From assembly GCF_042648365.1 (NCBI RefSeq), contig NZ_JBHRXI010000001.1:372001-436000 (forward strand): a stretch of 64,000 bases of DNA, given 5' to 3'. Source of the DNA: Lutimaribacter_A marinistellae (GTDB lineage Bacteria > Pseudomonadota > Alphaproteobacteria > Rhodobacterales > Rhodobacteraceae). The translations under genes and the position numbers were made by a program. The notes beneath the pieces were generated by a model. That model searched no databases, was not told the DNA's origin, and saw only the letters and a list, made by a program, of their open reading frames with translations. Below, one piece after another: positions 1 through 9,044 of the stretch. Every line of letters starts with the position of its first letter. The first letter of the stretch is position 1.

Positions 1-231
1 GGCGGCGATCATCATGCCGTCAAGATGCGCTGTCAGGTATTGCGGCTGCCAGCCCGTCCCCGGCCCGACCGAGCCGCTCTCCTCCAGCGCCAACAGGAAC
101 CGGTGTGTCGTGAACGGATCAAGCGGGCGACCGCCATCCGCAGCCTCGGGGCAGGCACAGGCATCCCAATCAGCCGCCGCGATCTGGCGCAGCGACCCGA
201 GAACCTGAACTTCTATTTGTGCTTGGTCCAT
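1..231 (-). CDS. GNAT-like N-acyltransferase (COG3146 type), N-terminal part only
   Basis: The minus-strand frame starts at ATG 231 behind a GGAGAG ribosome-binding site and runs off the left edge after 77 codons. The visible N-terminus contains a short beta/alpha start (MDQAQIEVQVLGSLRQI), then a stretch with WDAC, PFTTHRFLLALEESGSVG and GWQPQYL. This pattern matches the start of the COG3146/DUF482 family of predicted N-acyltransferases, distant relatives of FemAB and GNAT enzymes. It lies directly downstream of the glycerophosphodiesterase gene on the same strand (44 nt gap), so the two may be co-transcribed. The catalytic part is outside the window, so no substrate can be proposed. Confidence 0.6.
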   Translation of the reverse strand, partial: MDQAQIEVQVLGSLRQIAAADWDACACPEAADGGRPLDPFTTHRFLLALEESGSVGPGTGWQPQYLTAHLDGMMIAA

Positions 232-275
232 GTGCTCTCCGCGTTGCGCCTAATCTGTGCTGTCGCGGGCGGGGA

Positions 276-1049
276 TCAAGATGGCAGCGCAGAGAGGTAG
301 CCCTCGAATGTCACGTTATCTGCCACGCGCCGCGCCTCGGCCTCATCCTCGGCGGACCGGATTGTCCAGCACAGGATCGGCACACCGCGCGCCTTCAGCT
401 CTCTCACACGCGGACGATCAAGATCCGTGGCATGGTGGCTGATGAACGCTGCGCCGACGCGGTCGAAATCCGGGATGTCACGCAGGCGCGCGCAGGTTTC
501 GGCCGAGAGCGGCCAGTCGGCAGGATCATAACCGCATGTTACCAGCCCCCGAGGTAGTTCCGGCGCGATCCGCGCCATCTCGGCCACGCTATGCGGGTTG
601 AACGACATGACCGCCACAGGGCCGTTATAGCCGCGTAGCCCCTCTGCCGCGGCCCGCTCCAAGGGGCCAACATCCGGCCCCATCGCCCCGTCCTGATCCT
701 TGATCTCAACCAGCAGCGGCACCTGCCCGGCGACGATCTCCAGAACCTCGGAAAAGCCGGGAATGCCTTCGCCCTCCGCATCGCGTAGCGGAACCTCGGC
801 AGCCTCGGCCGCCGAAAGCCTCCGGATCGGACCCGCCCGGTCGGTCAAACGCCCCATGTCGTAGTCGTGAAAGACCATCGCCGCGCCATCGGCGGTCAGT
901 TGCAGGTCGATCTCGATCCCGTACCCCGCAGCGACAGCCGCGCGTATCGCCGCGCGGCTGTTTTCCGGCCGTCCCTGCGCCCGGTCGTGCAAAGCACGAT
1001 GGGCAATTGGCAGACGCGAGAATATTCCTGGTAGCGATGGCGAGGTCAT
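276..1049 (-). CDS. glycerophosphodiester phosphodiesterase family protein
   Basis: A 257-residue protein of the GDPD TIM-barrel family, which hydrolyses glycerophosphodiesters to glycerol-3-phosphate and an alcohol. The family signature is intact: H17-R18, N30-S31, E46 and D48 in a GIEIDLQ motif, and H61-D62 in VFHDYD. A second acidic motif (LVEIKDQ) appears near residue 115. No signal peptide is seen, so it is probably cytosolic and acts on headgroups imported or released by phospholipases. Its start overlaps the stop of the RidA-like gene by 4 nt, indicating translational coupling. Length is normal for cytosolic UgpQ-like members. Confidence 0.9.
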   Translation of the reverse strand: MTSPSLPGIFSRLPIAHRALHDRAQGRPENSRAAIRAAVAAGYGIEIDLQLTADGAAMVFHDYDMGRLTDRAGPIRRLSAAEAAEVPLRDAEGEGIPGFSEVLEIVAGQVPLLVEIKDQDGAMGPDVGPLERAAAEGLRGYNGPVAVMSFNPHSVAEMARIAPELPRGLVTCGYDPADWPLSAETCARLRDIPDFDRVGAAFISHHATDLDRPRVRELKARGVPILCWTIRSAEDEAEARRVADNVTFEGYLSALPS

Positions 1050-1504
1050 CGGACCTGAAAGATCCCCTCGATCTCGACCGCCACACCCAGTGGCAGCGAG
1101 GCCGCGCTGACGGCTGACCGCGCGTGGCGGCCCTTGTCCCCGAGCACCTCGACCAGAAAGTCCGACGCCCCGTTGATCACCTTGGGCTGGTCGGTGAAAT
1201 CGGCTGTGGAGTTGACGAAACCGGTCAGTTTGACCACACGCACCAATCGTTCCAAGTCGCCGCCGCAGGCCGCCTTGACCTGGGCCAGCAGGGCAATGGC
1301 GCTGCGCTTTGCCGCCGCTGCACCGGCTTCGGTCTCCATGTCATCGCCAAGACGGCCGGTGATCAGGCCGTTTTCATCCATCGAGATCTGGCCCGAGACA
1401 TGCACAAGGTCTCCCACCTGCACGAAAGGCACGTAATTGGCCTCTGGCGCCGGTGCATCCGGCAGGGTCACGCCCAGCTTGGCAAGGGTCTCTTCGATCG
1501 TCAT
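1046..1504 (-). CDS. RidA/YjgF family protein (long-form)
   Basis: A 152-residue member of the RidA (YjgF/YER057c/UK114) family, in the roughly 150-residue subgroup common in Proteobacteria. Canonical RidA hydrolyses reactive 2-aminoacrylate or other enamines/imines made by PLP enzymes. The substrate-contacting arginine sits in the HARSAVS segment and the acidic residue near the C-terminus is in VEIEGIF. The start ATG lies just after a GGAGG-type site. It forms an operon with the phosphodiesterase downstream (ATGA overlap). Whether it acts on the RidA substrate or a related one cannot be read from sequence. Confidence 0.88.
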   Translation of the reverse strand: MTIEETLAKLGVTLPDAPAPEANYVPFVQVGDLVHVSGQISMDENGLITGRLGDDMETEAGAAAAKRSAIALLAQVKAACGGDLERLVRVVKLTGFVNSTADFTDQPKVINGASDFLVEVLGDKGRHARSAVSAASLPLGVAVEIEGIFQVR

Positions 1505-1570
1505 GGCGTCCTCCCGAATAAGGTTCGGGCGGACGCTAGCCGGGATCGCCCCGCACGAAAACCCCCGAGA

Positions 1571-2872
1571 TCAGGTTTCGCGGAACGCCTTGGTGAAATA
1601 ATCCGTCAGCGGTTTGACCAGGTAGTAGATCGGAGACTGGTCCTCGGTTCGGATGAAGGCCTCGACCGGCATGCCGGGGATCAACACCGCACCTTCGGGC
1701 AGCTTGGCCTGCTCGCCTTCGCCCAGTTCGATCTCGGCCCGATAATAGGAAACGCGGCTCGCCTCATCCTCGAACGCATCCGCCGAGATCTGCGTGACCT
1801 TGCCGAACAGTTCCGGTGTCTGCCGCTGATCGAGCGCGGAAAAGCGCAGAACCACTTCCTGCCCGACATAGATCTGGTCGATATGAATCGGCTCCACGCG
1901 CGCCGCGATGACCAACGGGCGATCCTGCGGCACGACGAACAGGACCGGATCGGCCGGCCGGATGACCGAACGCGGCGTGTGCACCTGCAGGCCATAGACA
2001 ATGCCCGAGACCGGCGCCCTGATTTCCAGCCGCGACAGCTGCTCCTGAAGCGACCGGCGCTGTTCGGCCAGTTCCAGCTCGCGGTAACGCAGGTCGCGCA
2101 ACCGGCTGATCGCCTCTTCGCGCTGGCGGGTCTTGAGCTTCAGGATCTCGATATCGATCTCGGTGATGCGCCCTTCCTGCGCGGCTTCGCTGGCGATCAG
2201 CTCGCCCAACGAACCCGAGAGGTCGGCCTCGGTACGGCGCAGGGCAAGAACGCGGCCCGCCTGTGCCAGGCCCTTGTCCAGCAGGGTCTGCTGGTCGATC
2301 AGCTCTTCGCGGATCAGTTCCAGCTGCTGTTTTAGCGAGTCCTGCTGCGCCACGATACCTTCGATCTGGTTCTCGATCTGCAACCGGCGTTTCTCCAGCT
2401 GCTCGGTCTCTCGACCGATCGAATCCTGCCGCGCGGCAAACAGACGCTTCTGACCCTCTATCAGATCCGCCACCTCGGGCCGGGTCTCTGCCTGTTCCAG
2501 CAGTTCGGCATCAAAGGTAATGGTTTCGCTGCTGTCACGTTCGGCGTCCAACCGCCCCCGCCGGGCCATGAGCTCGAACAACTGCCCCTCGACGATCAGC
2601 AACTGCGAGGTCAACAGGTTCGCGTCGAGCCGGATCAGCGTCTGACCTTCCTCGACCTCGTCGCCCTCGTCGACAAGGATCTCGTCAACGACACCGCCGT
2701 CGAGATGCTGTACCACCTGGCGATTTCGTTCTACCTCGATCCGGCCACCGGCGATGATCGCGCCCGCGATCGAACTGCGCACCGCCCATGTCCCGAATCC
2801 GCCCACAAGGACGACAAGGCCAATCAACCCGATGATGATCGGTTTGCGGGCCGACCAGGTCTGCTCGCTCAT
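1571..2872 (-). CDS. HlyD-family type I secretion periplasmic adaptor
   Basis: A 433-residue membrane fusion protein linking an inner-membrane ABC exporter to an outer-membrane TolC-like channel. One transmembrane helix lies near residues 12-34 (PIIIGLIGLVVLVGGFG). A lipoyl/biotinyl-like half motif follows (QHLDGGVVDEILVDEGDEV), then a long Glu/Gln/Leu-rich coiled coil of about 200 residues, then the second lipoyl half (APVSGIVYGLQVHTP) and a beta-barrel region. The chosen start, MSEQTWSARK, overlaps the ABC gene stop by 4 nt (ATGA); a longer upstream frame lacks a ribosome-binding site. No TolC homologue or substrate gene lies next to it. A candidate substrate is the RTX protein at 47.4-52.0 kb. 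Confidence 0.92.
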   Translation of the reverse strand: MSEQTWSARKPIIIGLIGLVVLVGGFGTWAVRSSIAGAIIAGGRIEVERNRQVVQHLDGGVVDEILVDEGDEVEEGQTLIRLDANLLTSQLLIVEGQLFELMARRGRLDAERDSSETITFDAELLEQAETRPEVADLIEGQKRLFAARQDSIGRETEQLEKRRLQIENQIEGIVAQQDSLKQQLELIREELIDQQTLLDKGLAQAGRVLALRRTEADLSGSLGELIASEAAQEGRITEIDIEILKLKTRQREEAISRLRDLRYRELELAEQRRSLQEQLSRLEIRAPVSGIVYGLQVHTPRSVIRPADPVLFVVPQDRPLVIAARVEPIHIDQIYVGQEVVLRFSALDQRQTPELFGKVTQISADAFEDEASRVSYYRAEIELGEGEQAKLPEGAVLIPGMPVEAFIRTEDQSPIYYLVKPLTDYFTKAFRET

Positions 2873-4593
2873 CTTATGCCTCCGACAGCCGCGCTTTTCT
2901 GCAGCTTCTGATGGTTGACAACGGTCTCGCGCAGCACCTCGTCGCGCGGGCCAAAGGCAGCGCGCGCACCCTGATCCAGCACCAGCAACAATTCGCATTC
3001 CTGAATCGCCGCGGGCCGGTGCGCCATGATGAGCACCGACTTGCCCTGCTCTTTCAGCGTGCGGATCGCCGCGTTCAGCGCCTGCGACCCTTCGTTGTCG
3101 AGGTTCGAGTTCGGCTCGTCCAGGATCACGATCACCGGATCGTCGTAAAGGGCACGCGCCAGCGCGACGCGCTGCATCTGCCCGCCCGAAAGACGCCCGC
3201 CGCCCGGCGTGATGCGCGTGTCGTACCCGTCCGGCAGATGCACGATCATGTCATGTGCCGCGGCTTTTTTGGCGGCAGCGACAACCTTGTCGGCGTCGGG
3301 CTGGGCCGAAAGACGTGCGATATTCTCGGCAATCGTGCCTTCGAACAGCTGAACCCGCTGCGGCAGGTATCCGATGTGCTGGCCCAGGACATCCGGCTCA
3401 TATTGCTCGATCGAGGCACCGTCCAACCGGATCACGCCGCCGGCAGGACGCCAAACGCCCGTCAGTGCCCTCGCCAGCGTCGACTTGCCCGCCCCCGAAG
3501 GGCCGATCACGCCAAGCGCCTGCCCCGGCTCCAGCTTGAAGCTCAGCGTCTTGAGTTGCGCGCGCGTGTCGCCTGGCGGAACGACGGTCAGGCCCTGCAC
3601 GTCCAGCTTCGCCTTCGGCTTGGGCAGGGCTGTGCGCGGCTGTTCGGGCGGCACGCGCTCCAACAGGCCGCCAAGGCTCTCCCAGCCTTTCATCGCCGCC
3701 TGCACCATGGCCCACTGGTTGATTACCATCTCGATCGGCGCCAGCGCCCGACCCAGAAGAATCGACCCCGCGATCATCGCACCAGGTGTGATCTCACCCA
3801 GTAGCACGAGATAGGCACCAAGACCCAGCATCGCCGATTGCAGGAACAGACGCAGCGTCTTCGTCATCGAGCTGAACGTGCCGGTCACGTCGGTCGCGCT
3901 CATGCTCTCGTTCAGGGAAACGTCGCGCGCGACTTTCCAGCGATCAAAGGCCGCCCCGCGCATACCCATCGCCTGGATGTTCTCGGCTTCCTTTCGGATT
4001 TCCTCGGACAGCATCCCGGCACGGTTCGTGGCAATCTGGGCCTGTTGCGCCGGTTTGCGCGAAAAGGCCTGGTTGATGAAGGTGATGAAGATCAGCACCG
4101 CACCGCCACCGATTGCCAGCATGCCCAGCCAGGGATGGAACAGCGCAATCCCGAACAGAAAGACCGGAGTCCACGGAATATCGAAAAAGGCGCTCAAGAC
4201 CGGCGACGAAATCAGCCGCTGGATCGATTGCAGGTCCCCAAGGCCCGTCTGCGCCGCGGCATCCTGCGCCACGGCCGAGCGTCGAATCATCGCGTCAAAG
4301 ACCCGCTTGTCCAGCGCGGCCTGGAACCGGGCCCCGGCCCGCGCCATGATCCGGCCGCGGGTGTAATCGAGGATGCCCATGATGCCGTAAAGAAAGACCA
4401 CCAGCAGCGACAAGGCCACCAGCGTCTCCTCGGACCGGCTGCCCAGCACCCGGTCATAGACCTGCAGCATGTATAGCGGCCCGGTCAGCATCAGCATGTT
4501 CGCGAAAAAGCTGAACACCCCGACGATCCAGTAGAGCCCGCGGCTCTGCCGCCGCGCGTCGCGCAGTTCTTCAACCCCGTATTGCGGCTTCAT
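2869..4593 (-). CDS. type I secretion ABC transporter, permease-ATPase fusion (PrtD type)
   Basis: A 574-residue half transporter: about six transmembrane helices in the first 300 residues, then a nucleotide-binding domain with Walker A (GPSGAGKST), signature (LSGGQ), Walker B (VIVILDEP) and an H-loop (MAHRP). There is no N-terminal C39 peptidase domain, which places it with PrtD/AprD/LapB-like exporters of RTX proteins rather than bacteriocin exporters. It exports a substrate with an uncleaved C-terminal signal together with the coupled HlyD protein. The 147 nt upstream (4594-4740) separate it from the penicillin-binding protein gene and probably carry its promoter; no confident -35/-10 pair was identified. 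Confidence 0.93.
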   Translation of the reverse strand: MKPQYGVEELRDARRQSRGLYWIVGVFSFFANMLMLTGPLYMLQVYDRVLGSRSEETLVALSLLVVFLYGIMGILDYTRGRIMARAGARFQAALDKRVFDAMIRRSAVAQDAAAQTGLGDLQSIQRLISSPVLSAFFDIPWTPVFLFGIALFHPWLGMLAIGGGAVLIFITFINQAFSRKPAQQAQIATNRAGMLSEEIRKEAENIQAMGMRGAAFDRWKVARDVSLNESMSATDVTGTFSSMTKTLRLFLQSAMLGLGAYLVLLGEITPGAMIAGSILLGRALAPIEMVINQWAMVQAAMKGWESLGGLLERVPPEQPRTALPKPKAKLDVQGLTVVPPGDTRAQLKTLSFKLEPGQALGVIGPSGAGKSTLARALTGVWRPAGGVIRLDGASIEQYEPDVLGQHIGYLPQRVQLFEGTIAENIARLSAQPDADKVVAAAKKAAAHDMIVHLPDGYDTRITPGGGRLSGGQMQRVALARALYDDPVIVILDEPNSNLDNEGSQALNAAIRTLKEQGKSVLIMAHRPAAIQECELLLVLDQGARAAFGPRDEVLRETVVNHQKLQKSAAVGGIR

Positions 4594-4740
4594 TTCGTCC
4601 CGCCCATCAAAAAATACTGCAACTGCAATGTTGTCATCAGCATTAAGCTATGCCCTGCGCGAGTTAAAGTCTGTGAAATTCTTATCACTTGGTAACGACG
4701 CGGCAATGTACCGCGAAAGGCATCTCCCGGGCCCGCTGCT

Positions 4741-6909
4741 TCATCGGCCAAAGATCCCCCGCAGCAACTCGTTCACCGCGCCGCCAAGGCTGTTGTCGCG
4801 GGCCGGTGCCCGCCGCGGTTGTGCCACCGGCTCGGGCCGCGCAGGCGCTGCCATCGGCAAGGGTTCAGGCTCCATCCCCTCGGTCACGCGCAACATCGTC
4901 TCCTGCCAGATCTCGGCAGGCAGCCCGCCGCCCGTCACCCCGGTCAACGGCGTGTTGTCGTCATAGCCCATCCAGACGCCGGTCACGTAATTGGCCGTGA
5001 ACCCGATGAACCACGCGTCGCGTGCGGCCTGCGTGGTGCCGGTCTTGCCCGCGACCTGCCACCCCGGCAGGGCGGCACGACGCCCGGAGCCTTCGGTGAC
5101 GACCTTTTCCATCATCCAGATCAGCTGCTGCGCCGCTTCCTCGCGGATCACCCGCTCCCCGATACCACCATCGGTTCCCATCATCGCGGTGTCCTCGCCC
5201 TGCAGGCTCAGCTCGATCAACCCGTAAGGCGTCACCGAAGAACCTCCGTTGAGGATACCTGCATATGCGCCCGTCATTTCGATCAGCGTACTTTCCGAGG
5301 TTCCCAGCGCCAGCGCCGGCCCTGCGTCCAGATCGCTGTCGATCCCGAACTCGCTTGCCACGTGGCGCACCTTGTCGCGGCCTACCGCCTCGGACACCTT
5401 CACCGCCGGGATGTTCAGCGAATCCTTCAGCGCATGGGTCAGGGTCACGCGACCGTAATGCTTGTTGGTATAGTTATTCGGACACCATTGCCCCGAGCCG
5501 GGAATGTTCATGCAATAGGGCTCGTCCACCACGGTGTCATAAGGCGAATAGCCCATCTCCAGCGCCGTGGCATAGACGAAGGGCTTGAAGGCCGAGCCGG
5601 TCTGCCGCAGGGCTTGCGTGGCACGGTTGAACGCCCCGTTCACCCGCAAGGTGCGCCCGCCAACCATCGCACGCACCGCACCATCGGCCGACATCACCAC
5701 GATCGCCGCCTGCGCCTTGGATCCCGGCCGCACCTTTTCCTGGAAGATGTATTTCAGTGCCTCTTCGGCCGAGGTCTGGATACGCTGGTCCAGCGTGGTC
5801 CGGATGATGACATCTTCGGTCGTGTTGCGCGTAAAGAACTCCGGCCCGCTCGCCATGACCCAGTCCGCGAAATAGCCGCCCGCCCGCGCTGCCGCCGCCT
5901 CGGACAGTTCTGCGGGGTTGGCCTGCGCATGCTGCGCCTGTGACGCGGTCAGATAACCCTGATCCTCCATCAGCCGCACGATGGTCGCGGCCCGGTTCTG
6001 CGCGCGATCCAGATCGTTGGTCGGCGCATAACGCGACGGCGCCACCAGCAACCCCGCCAGCATCGCGGCCTCTGCCGGGTTCACCTCGTTCGCCGATTTG
6101 CCGAAATAGCGCTGGCTTGCCGCCTCGAACCCGCGCGCGCCCGCACCCAGGAAAGCGCGGTTCATGTAGATCATCAGGATCTCGTCCTTGGTATAGGCGA
6201 CCTCCATCGCCATCGCATAGACGGCCTCCTTTGCCTTGCGCCAAAGCGTTCCGGCCCGGCACTGGGCCTCGTATTCCGCCTCCGTCTGCCCGCTGTCGGG
6301 GTCGAACGGCTCTCCCAGGCACAACAGTTTTGCGGTCTGCTGCGTGATCGTCGAACCGCCATGACCCGAAAGCGGCCCGCGCCCCTCGCTGAGGTTGATG
6401 CGCACCGCGCTGGCGATCCCGCGCGGACTGATCCCGAAATGCCGGTAGAATCTCTTGTCCTCGGTAGCGATGATCGCGTTCTTGAGATGCGGCGATACAG
6501 TGTCGACGGTAATCACCCCACCGAACTGATCGCCCCGCCAGGCAAAGACCTCGCCGTCGCGGTCCAGCATCGTCACCGATCCGCGCGCCCGCCCATCCAG
6601 CAGCATGTTCGCATCGGGCAAGGTCGTATAGGTCAGACCGATGGCCGCCAGCAGGATCAGGGCAAAGATCATGCCAACACGCCAGGTGAACCCCCAGATC
6701 AGTCCGAACACCCAGCCAAAGAAGCGCCGGATCGCACCACCGATGCCGCCGCCGCCCCCCCGGGTGCGCCGGGTGCTCTTGCGGGCGGCGGGCTTGCGAG
6801 TCTTCGACGTCTTTGACGCCGCCGGCTTCGCCCGTTTGCCGGAGGACGACTTGGCGCTGCGGCGCTTGTCGGCAACCAGTGGGGCCTTGCGCCGTTTGGA
6901 CTCACTCAT
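4741..6909 (-). CDS. bifunctional penicillin-binding protein 1A-type (glycosyltransferase 51 + transpeptidase)
   Basis: A 722-residue class A penicillin-binding protein that polymerises and cross-links peptidoglycan in the periplasm. A Lys/Arg-rich cytoplasmic tail of about 75 residues leads into one transmembrane helix (FALILLAAIGLTYTTL). The GT51 domain carries ATEDKRFYRHFG and GHGGSTITQQ. The transpeptidase domain shows the three active-site motifs: SAFK in QTGSAFKPF, SLN in DSLNIP, and KTGTT. The start MSESKRR was chosen over an upstream in-frame start because GGAAAGAG precedes it. A Gly/Pro/Ala-rich C-terminal tail (about 35 residues) ends the protein. A Cys-containing insertion follows the TITQQ motif. 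It is divergent from glnK. Confidence 0.93.
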   Translation of the reverse strand: MSESKRRKAPLVADKRRSAKSSSGKRAKPAASKTSKTRKPAARKSTRRTRGGGGGIGGAIRRFFGWVFGLIWGFTWRVGMIFALILLAAIGLTYTTLPDANMLLDGRARGSVTMLDRDGEVFAWRGDQFGGVITVDTVSPHLKNAIIATEDKRFYRHFGISPRGIASAVRINLSEGRGPLSGHGGSTITQQTAKLLCLGEPFDPDSGQTEAEYEAQCRAGTLWRKAKEAVYAMAMEVAYTKDEILMIYMNRAFLGAGARGFEAASQRYFGKSANEVNPAEAAMLAGLLVAPSRYAPTNDLDRAQNRAATIVRLMEDQGYLTASQAQHAQANPAELSEAAAARAGGYFADWVMASGPEFFTRNTTEDVIIRTTLDQRIQTSAEEALKYIFQEKVRPGSKAQAAIVVMSADGAVRAMVGGRTLRVNGAFNRATQALRQTGSAFKPFVYATALEMGYSPYDTVVDEPYCMNIPGSGQWCPNNYTNKHYGRVTLTHALKDSLNIPAVKVSEAVGRDKVRHVASEFGIDSDLDAGPALALGTSESTLIEMTGAYAGILNGGSSVTPYGLIELSLQGEDTAMMGTDGGIGERVIREEAAQQLIWMMEKVVTEGSGRRAALPGWQVAGKTGTTQAARDAWFIGFTANYVTGVWMGYDDNTPLTGVTGGGLPAEIWQETMLRVTEGMEPEPLPMAAPARPEPVAQPRRAPARDNSLGGAVNELLRGIFGR

Positions 6910-7034
6910 GTGCTCTTTCCTGCCCGATCTTTCGTTTTGCGGCACAATAACCTGCATGCGCCCGGGTGTTTAGGTCTGAATCCCCACCAATTCCCCCTGC
7001 GCACAACGCCCATTTTTTAGGCAGCAGCCCCGAT

Positions 7035-7053
7035 TTGTGCAAGAATTGTGCAA
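7035..7053 (+). promoter_or_regulatory. tandem TTGTGCAA direct repeat in the divergent PBP/glnK intergenic region
   Basis: Two copies of TTGTGCAA (7035-7042 and 7046-7053) are offset by 11 bp, one helical turn, within the 272-nt gap between the penicillin-binding protein gene and glnK. This spacing suits a protein binding the same DNA face. It contains half of a TGCA-type NtrC site, but no complete NtrC dyad or sigma-54 GG-N10-GC promoter was seen, so nitrogen control is only a possibility. Confidence 0.35.
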
Positions 7054-7181
7054 CTTCTCCGGATTCAGCCCTTCGGATTCGCCCGTTGCGCGTTCCCTTG
7101 ACCCCTTTCCACCGCTCTTTTTCTGCACATGCAACATGCCGCGCCGCGTTTGGGGCCGTGGCGGAAAGGAAGGGGAAGACC

Positions 7182-7520
7182 GTGAAACTGATCATTGCAA
7201 CGATCAAGCCGTTCAAGCTGGAGGAGGTCCGCGAAGCGCTGACCGGTGCCGGCGTGCGCGGCATGATGGTGACCGAAATCAAGGGGTTCGGATCGCAGTC
7301 CGGCCATACCGAGATCTACCGCGGGGCGGAATACGCGGTGAATTTCGTGCCCAAGATCAAGCTTGAACTCGTCGTGCCGGCCTCTGCCGTCGACCAGGTG
7401 GTCGAAACGATCGCCTCGACAGCCAAGACCGGCAAGATCGGCGACGGCAAGATTTTCGTCCTCGACGTCGAGCAGGCCGTGCGCGTGCGTACCGGCGAAA
7501 CCAACGAAGACGCGCTGTGA
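7182..7520 (+). CDS. glnK: nitrogen regulatory protein P-II
   Basis: A 112-residue P-II protein, exactly the usual length. It starts at GTG 7182 behind an AAGGAAGGGG site; a longer in-frame extension upstream has no family similarity. The T-loop holds the uridylylation tyrosine at position 51 (YRGAEY), and the C-terminal part has the ATP-contacting segment GDGKIFV. P-II trimers sense 2-oxoglutarate and ATP/ADP. GlnK plugs the AmtB pore when nitrogen is plentiful. It lies 35 nt upstream of amtB, the standard pairing. Confidence 0.96.
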   Translation: MKLIIATIKPFKLEEVREALTGAGVRGMMVTEIKGFGSQSGHTEIYRGAEYAVNFVPKIKLELVVPASAVDQVVETIASTAKTGKIGDGKIFVLDVEQAVRVRTGETNEDAL

Positions 7521-7555
7521 TCCGCGCGGCAGAAAATTCCAAGGGAAACGGAACC

Positions 7556-8896
7556 ATGAAGTTCATCACCACTCTCGCCCCCGCCGCCGCGCTGATTGCG
7601 CTGCCGACGCTGGGCCTGGCGCAGGAAGACGGCCCCGTTCCGGGCGTCAACGCCTCGACCGACTCGGTCTTCATCTTCAACTCGCTGCTGTTCCTGATCG
7701 GCGGCTTCCTGGTGTTCTGGATGGCCGCGGGCTTTGCGATGCTCGAGGCGGGGCTCGTACGCTCCAAGAACGTCACGATGCAGCTGACCAAGAACATCGC
7801 GCTGTTTTCGCTGGCTGCGATATTCTACTACCTGATCGGCTATAACCTGATGTACCCGTTGGGCACATGGATGGTCGACGGCGTGCTGTCGGGCGTCTGG
7901 GGTCCCGGCGTCCTGGAAGCCGTTGGCGTGACCGCCGAGGAGGCCGACGATTACGGCTATGCCTCGACCGGCTCCGACTTCTTCTTCCAGCTGATGTTCT
8001 GCGCCACCACCGCATCGATCGTATCCGGTACGCTGGCGGAACGGATCAAGCTCTGGCCCTTCCTGATCTTCGTGATCGTTCTGACCGCGGTCATCTACCC
8101 GCTGCAGGCCTCGTGGAAGTGGGGCGGCGGTTTCCTCGACGCGGCAGGCTTCCTCGACTTCGCGGGCTCGACCGTCGTGCACTCCGTCGGTGGCTGGGCA
8201 GCCCTCACCGGCGCCCTGATCCTCGGACCGCGTATCGGCAAGTTCGGCAAGGACGGCAAGGTTCACCCGATCCCCGGCTCGAACCTGGCGCTGGCCACCC
8301 TCGGCACATTCATCCTGTGGCTCGGCTGGTTCGGCTTCAACGGCGGCTCGCAGCTGGCAATGGGCACCGTGGGTGACGTGGCCGATGTCAGCCGTATCTT
8401 CGCCAACACCAACACGGCCGCGGCCGGTGGCGCCGTCGCCGCGCTGATCCTGACGCAGATCCTGTACAAGAAGCCGGACCTCACCATGGTGCTCAACGGC
8501 GCGCTGGCGGGCCTTGTGTCGATCACCGCCGAACCGCTGACGCCCTCGCTGGGCATGGCGACCATCATCGGCATGATCGGCGGCGTGATCGTGGTCTTCA
8601 CCGTCCCGCTTCTCGACAAGCTGAAGATCGACGACGTGGTCGGCGCCATCCCGGTGCACCTGCTGGCCGGTATCTGGGGCACCATCGCGGTCGTGCTGAC
8701 CAATGGTGACGCGTCGCTCGGCACCCAGCTCTACGCGATCGTCGTGGTCGGCGCCTTCACCGTCGTCGTCTCGGGCGTGGTCTGGTTCATCCTCAAGGCC
8801 GTGATGGGCCTGCGGGTTGACGAAGAGACCGAGATCAACGGGCTCGACATGTCCGAGTTGGGCATGGAGGCCTACCCGGAGTTCTCGAAAGGATAA
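7556..8896 (+). CDS. amtB: ammonium transporter Amt
   Basis: A 446-residue Amt/Mep/Rh family channel for ammonium uptake. A cleavable signal peptide (MKFITTLAPAAALIALPTLGLAQ) is followed by about 11 membrane helices. Family motifs include DSVFIFNSLL near the mature N-terminus, the AGFAMLEAGLVR segment, the GGWAALTGA region with the pore histidine (VVHSVGGW), and the second pore histidine in PVHLLAGIWG. The annotated start is the ATG at 7556 behind AAGGGAAACGG; an alternative upstream frame overlapping glnK has no better site. The gene is followed by a strong intrinsic terminator. Ammonium uptake is expected to be gated by the neighbouring GlnK. Confidence 0.96.
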   Translation: MKFITTLAPAAALIALPTLGLAQEDGPVPGVNASTDSVFIFNSLLFLIGGFLVFWMAAGFAMLEAGLVRSKNVTMQLTKNIALFSLAAIFYYLIGYNLMYPLGTWMVDGVLSGVWGPGVLEAVGVTAEEADDYGYASTGSDFFFQLMFCATTASIVSGTLAERIKLWPFLIFVIVLTAVIYPLQASWKWGGGFLDAAGFLDFAGSTVVHSVGGWAALTGALILGPRIGKFGKDGKVHPIPGSNLALATLGTFILWLGWFGFNGGSQLAMGTVGDVADVSRIFANTNTAAAGGAVAALILTQILYKKPDLTMVLNGALAGLVSITAEPLTPSLGMATIIGMIGGVIVVFTVPLLDKLKIDDVVGAIPVHLLAGIWGTIAVVLTNGDASLGTQLYAIVVVGAFTVVVSGVVWFILKAVMGLRVDEETEINGLDMSELGMEAYPEFSKG

Positions 8897-8925
8897 CGAC
8901 TTCCTTCCTCACGTGATGTGAGACT

Positions 8926-8956
8926 GGCCCGGGTCCCCGCACCCGGGCCTTTTTTT
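8926..8956 (+). terminator. intrinsic terminator of glnK-amtB
   Basis: A perfect 9-bp stem (GGCCCGGGT / ACCCGGGCC) with a 6-nt loop is followed directly by seven T residues. It lies 30 nt after the amtB stop codon. Confidence 0.9.
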
Positions 8957-9044
8957 CGTGGCTGCAATCCAGCGGAGCGCGCCCTTACGGGCGCGCGCAC
9001 AGGTAGCGCGCGTGCCGCGCGCAGAGCGAGGCTCTGCCTCGCGC

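Noticed and set aside
7316..8659. Minus-strand open frame opposite amtB
   Set aside because: His/Asp/Gln-rich antisense translation with no domain; amtB on the other strand is certain.
8960..9044. GC-rich palindromic run between amtB and the aminotransferase gene as a structured RNA
   Set aside because: Short overlapping GCGC runs are common at this GC content, and no conserved RNA architecture was recognised.
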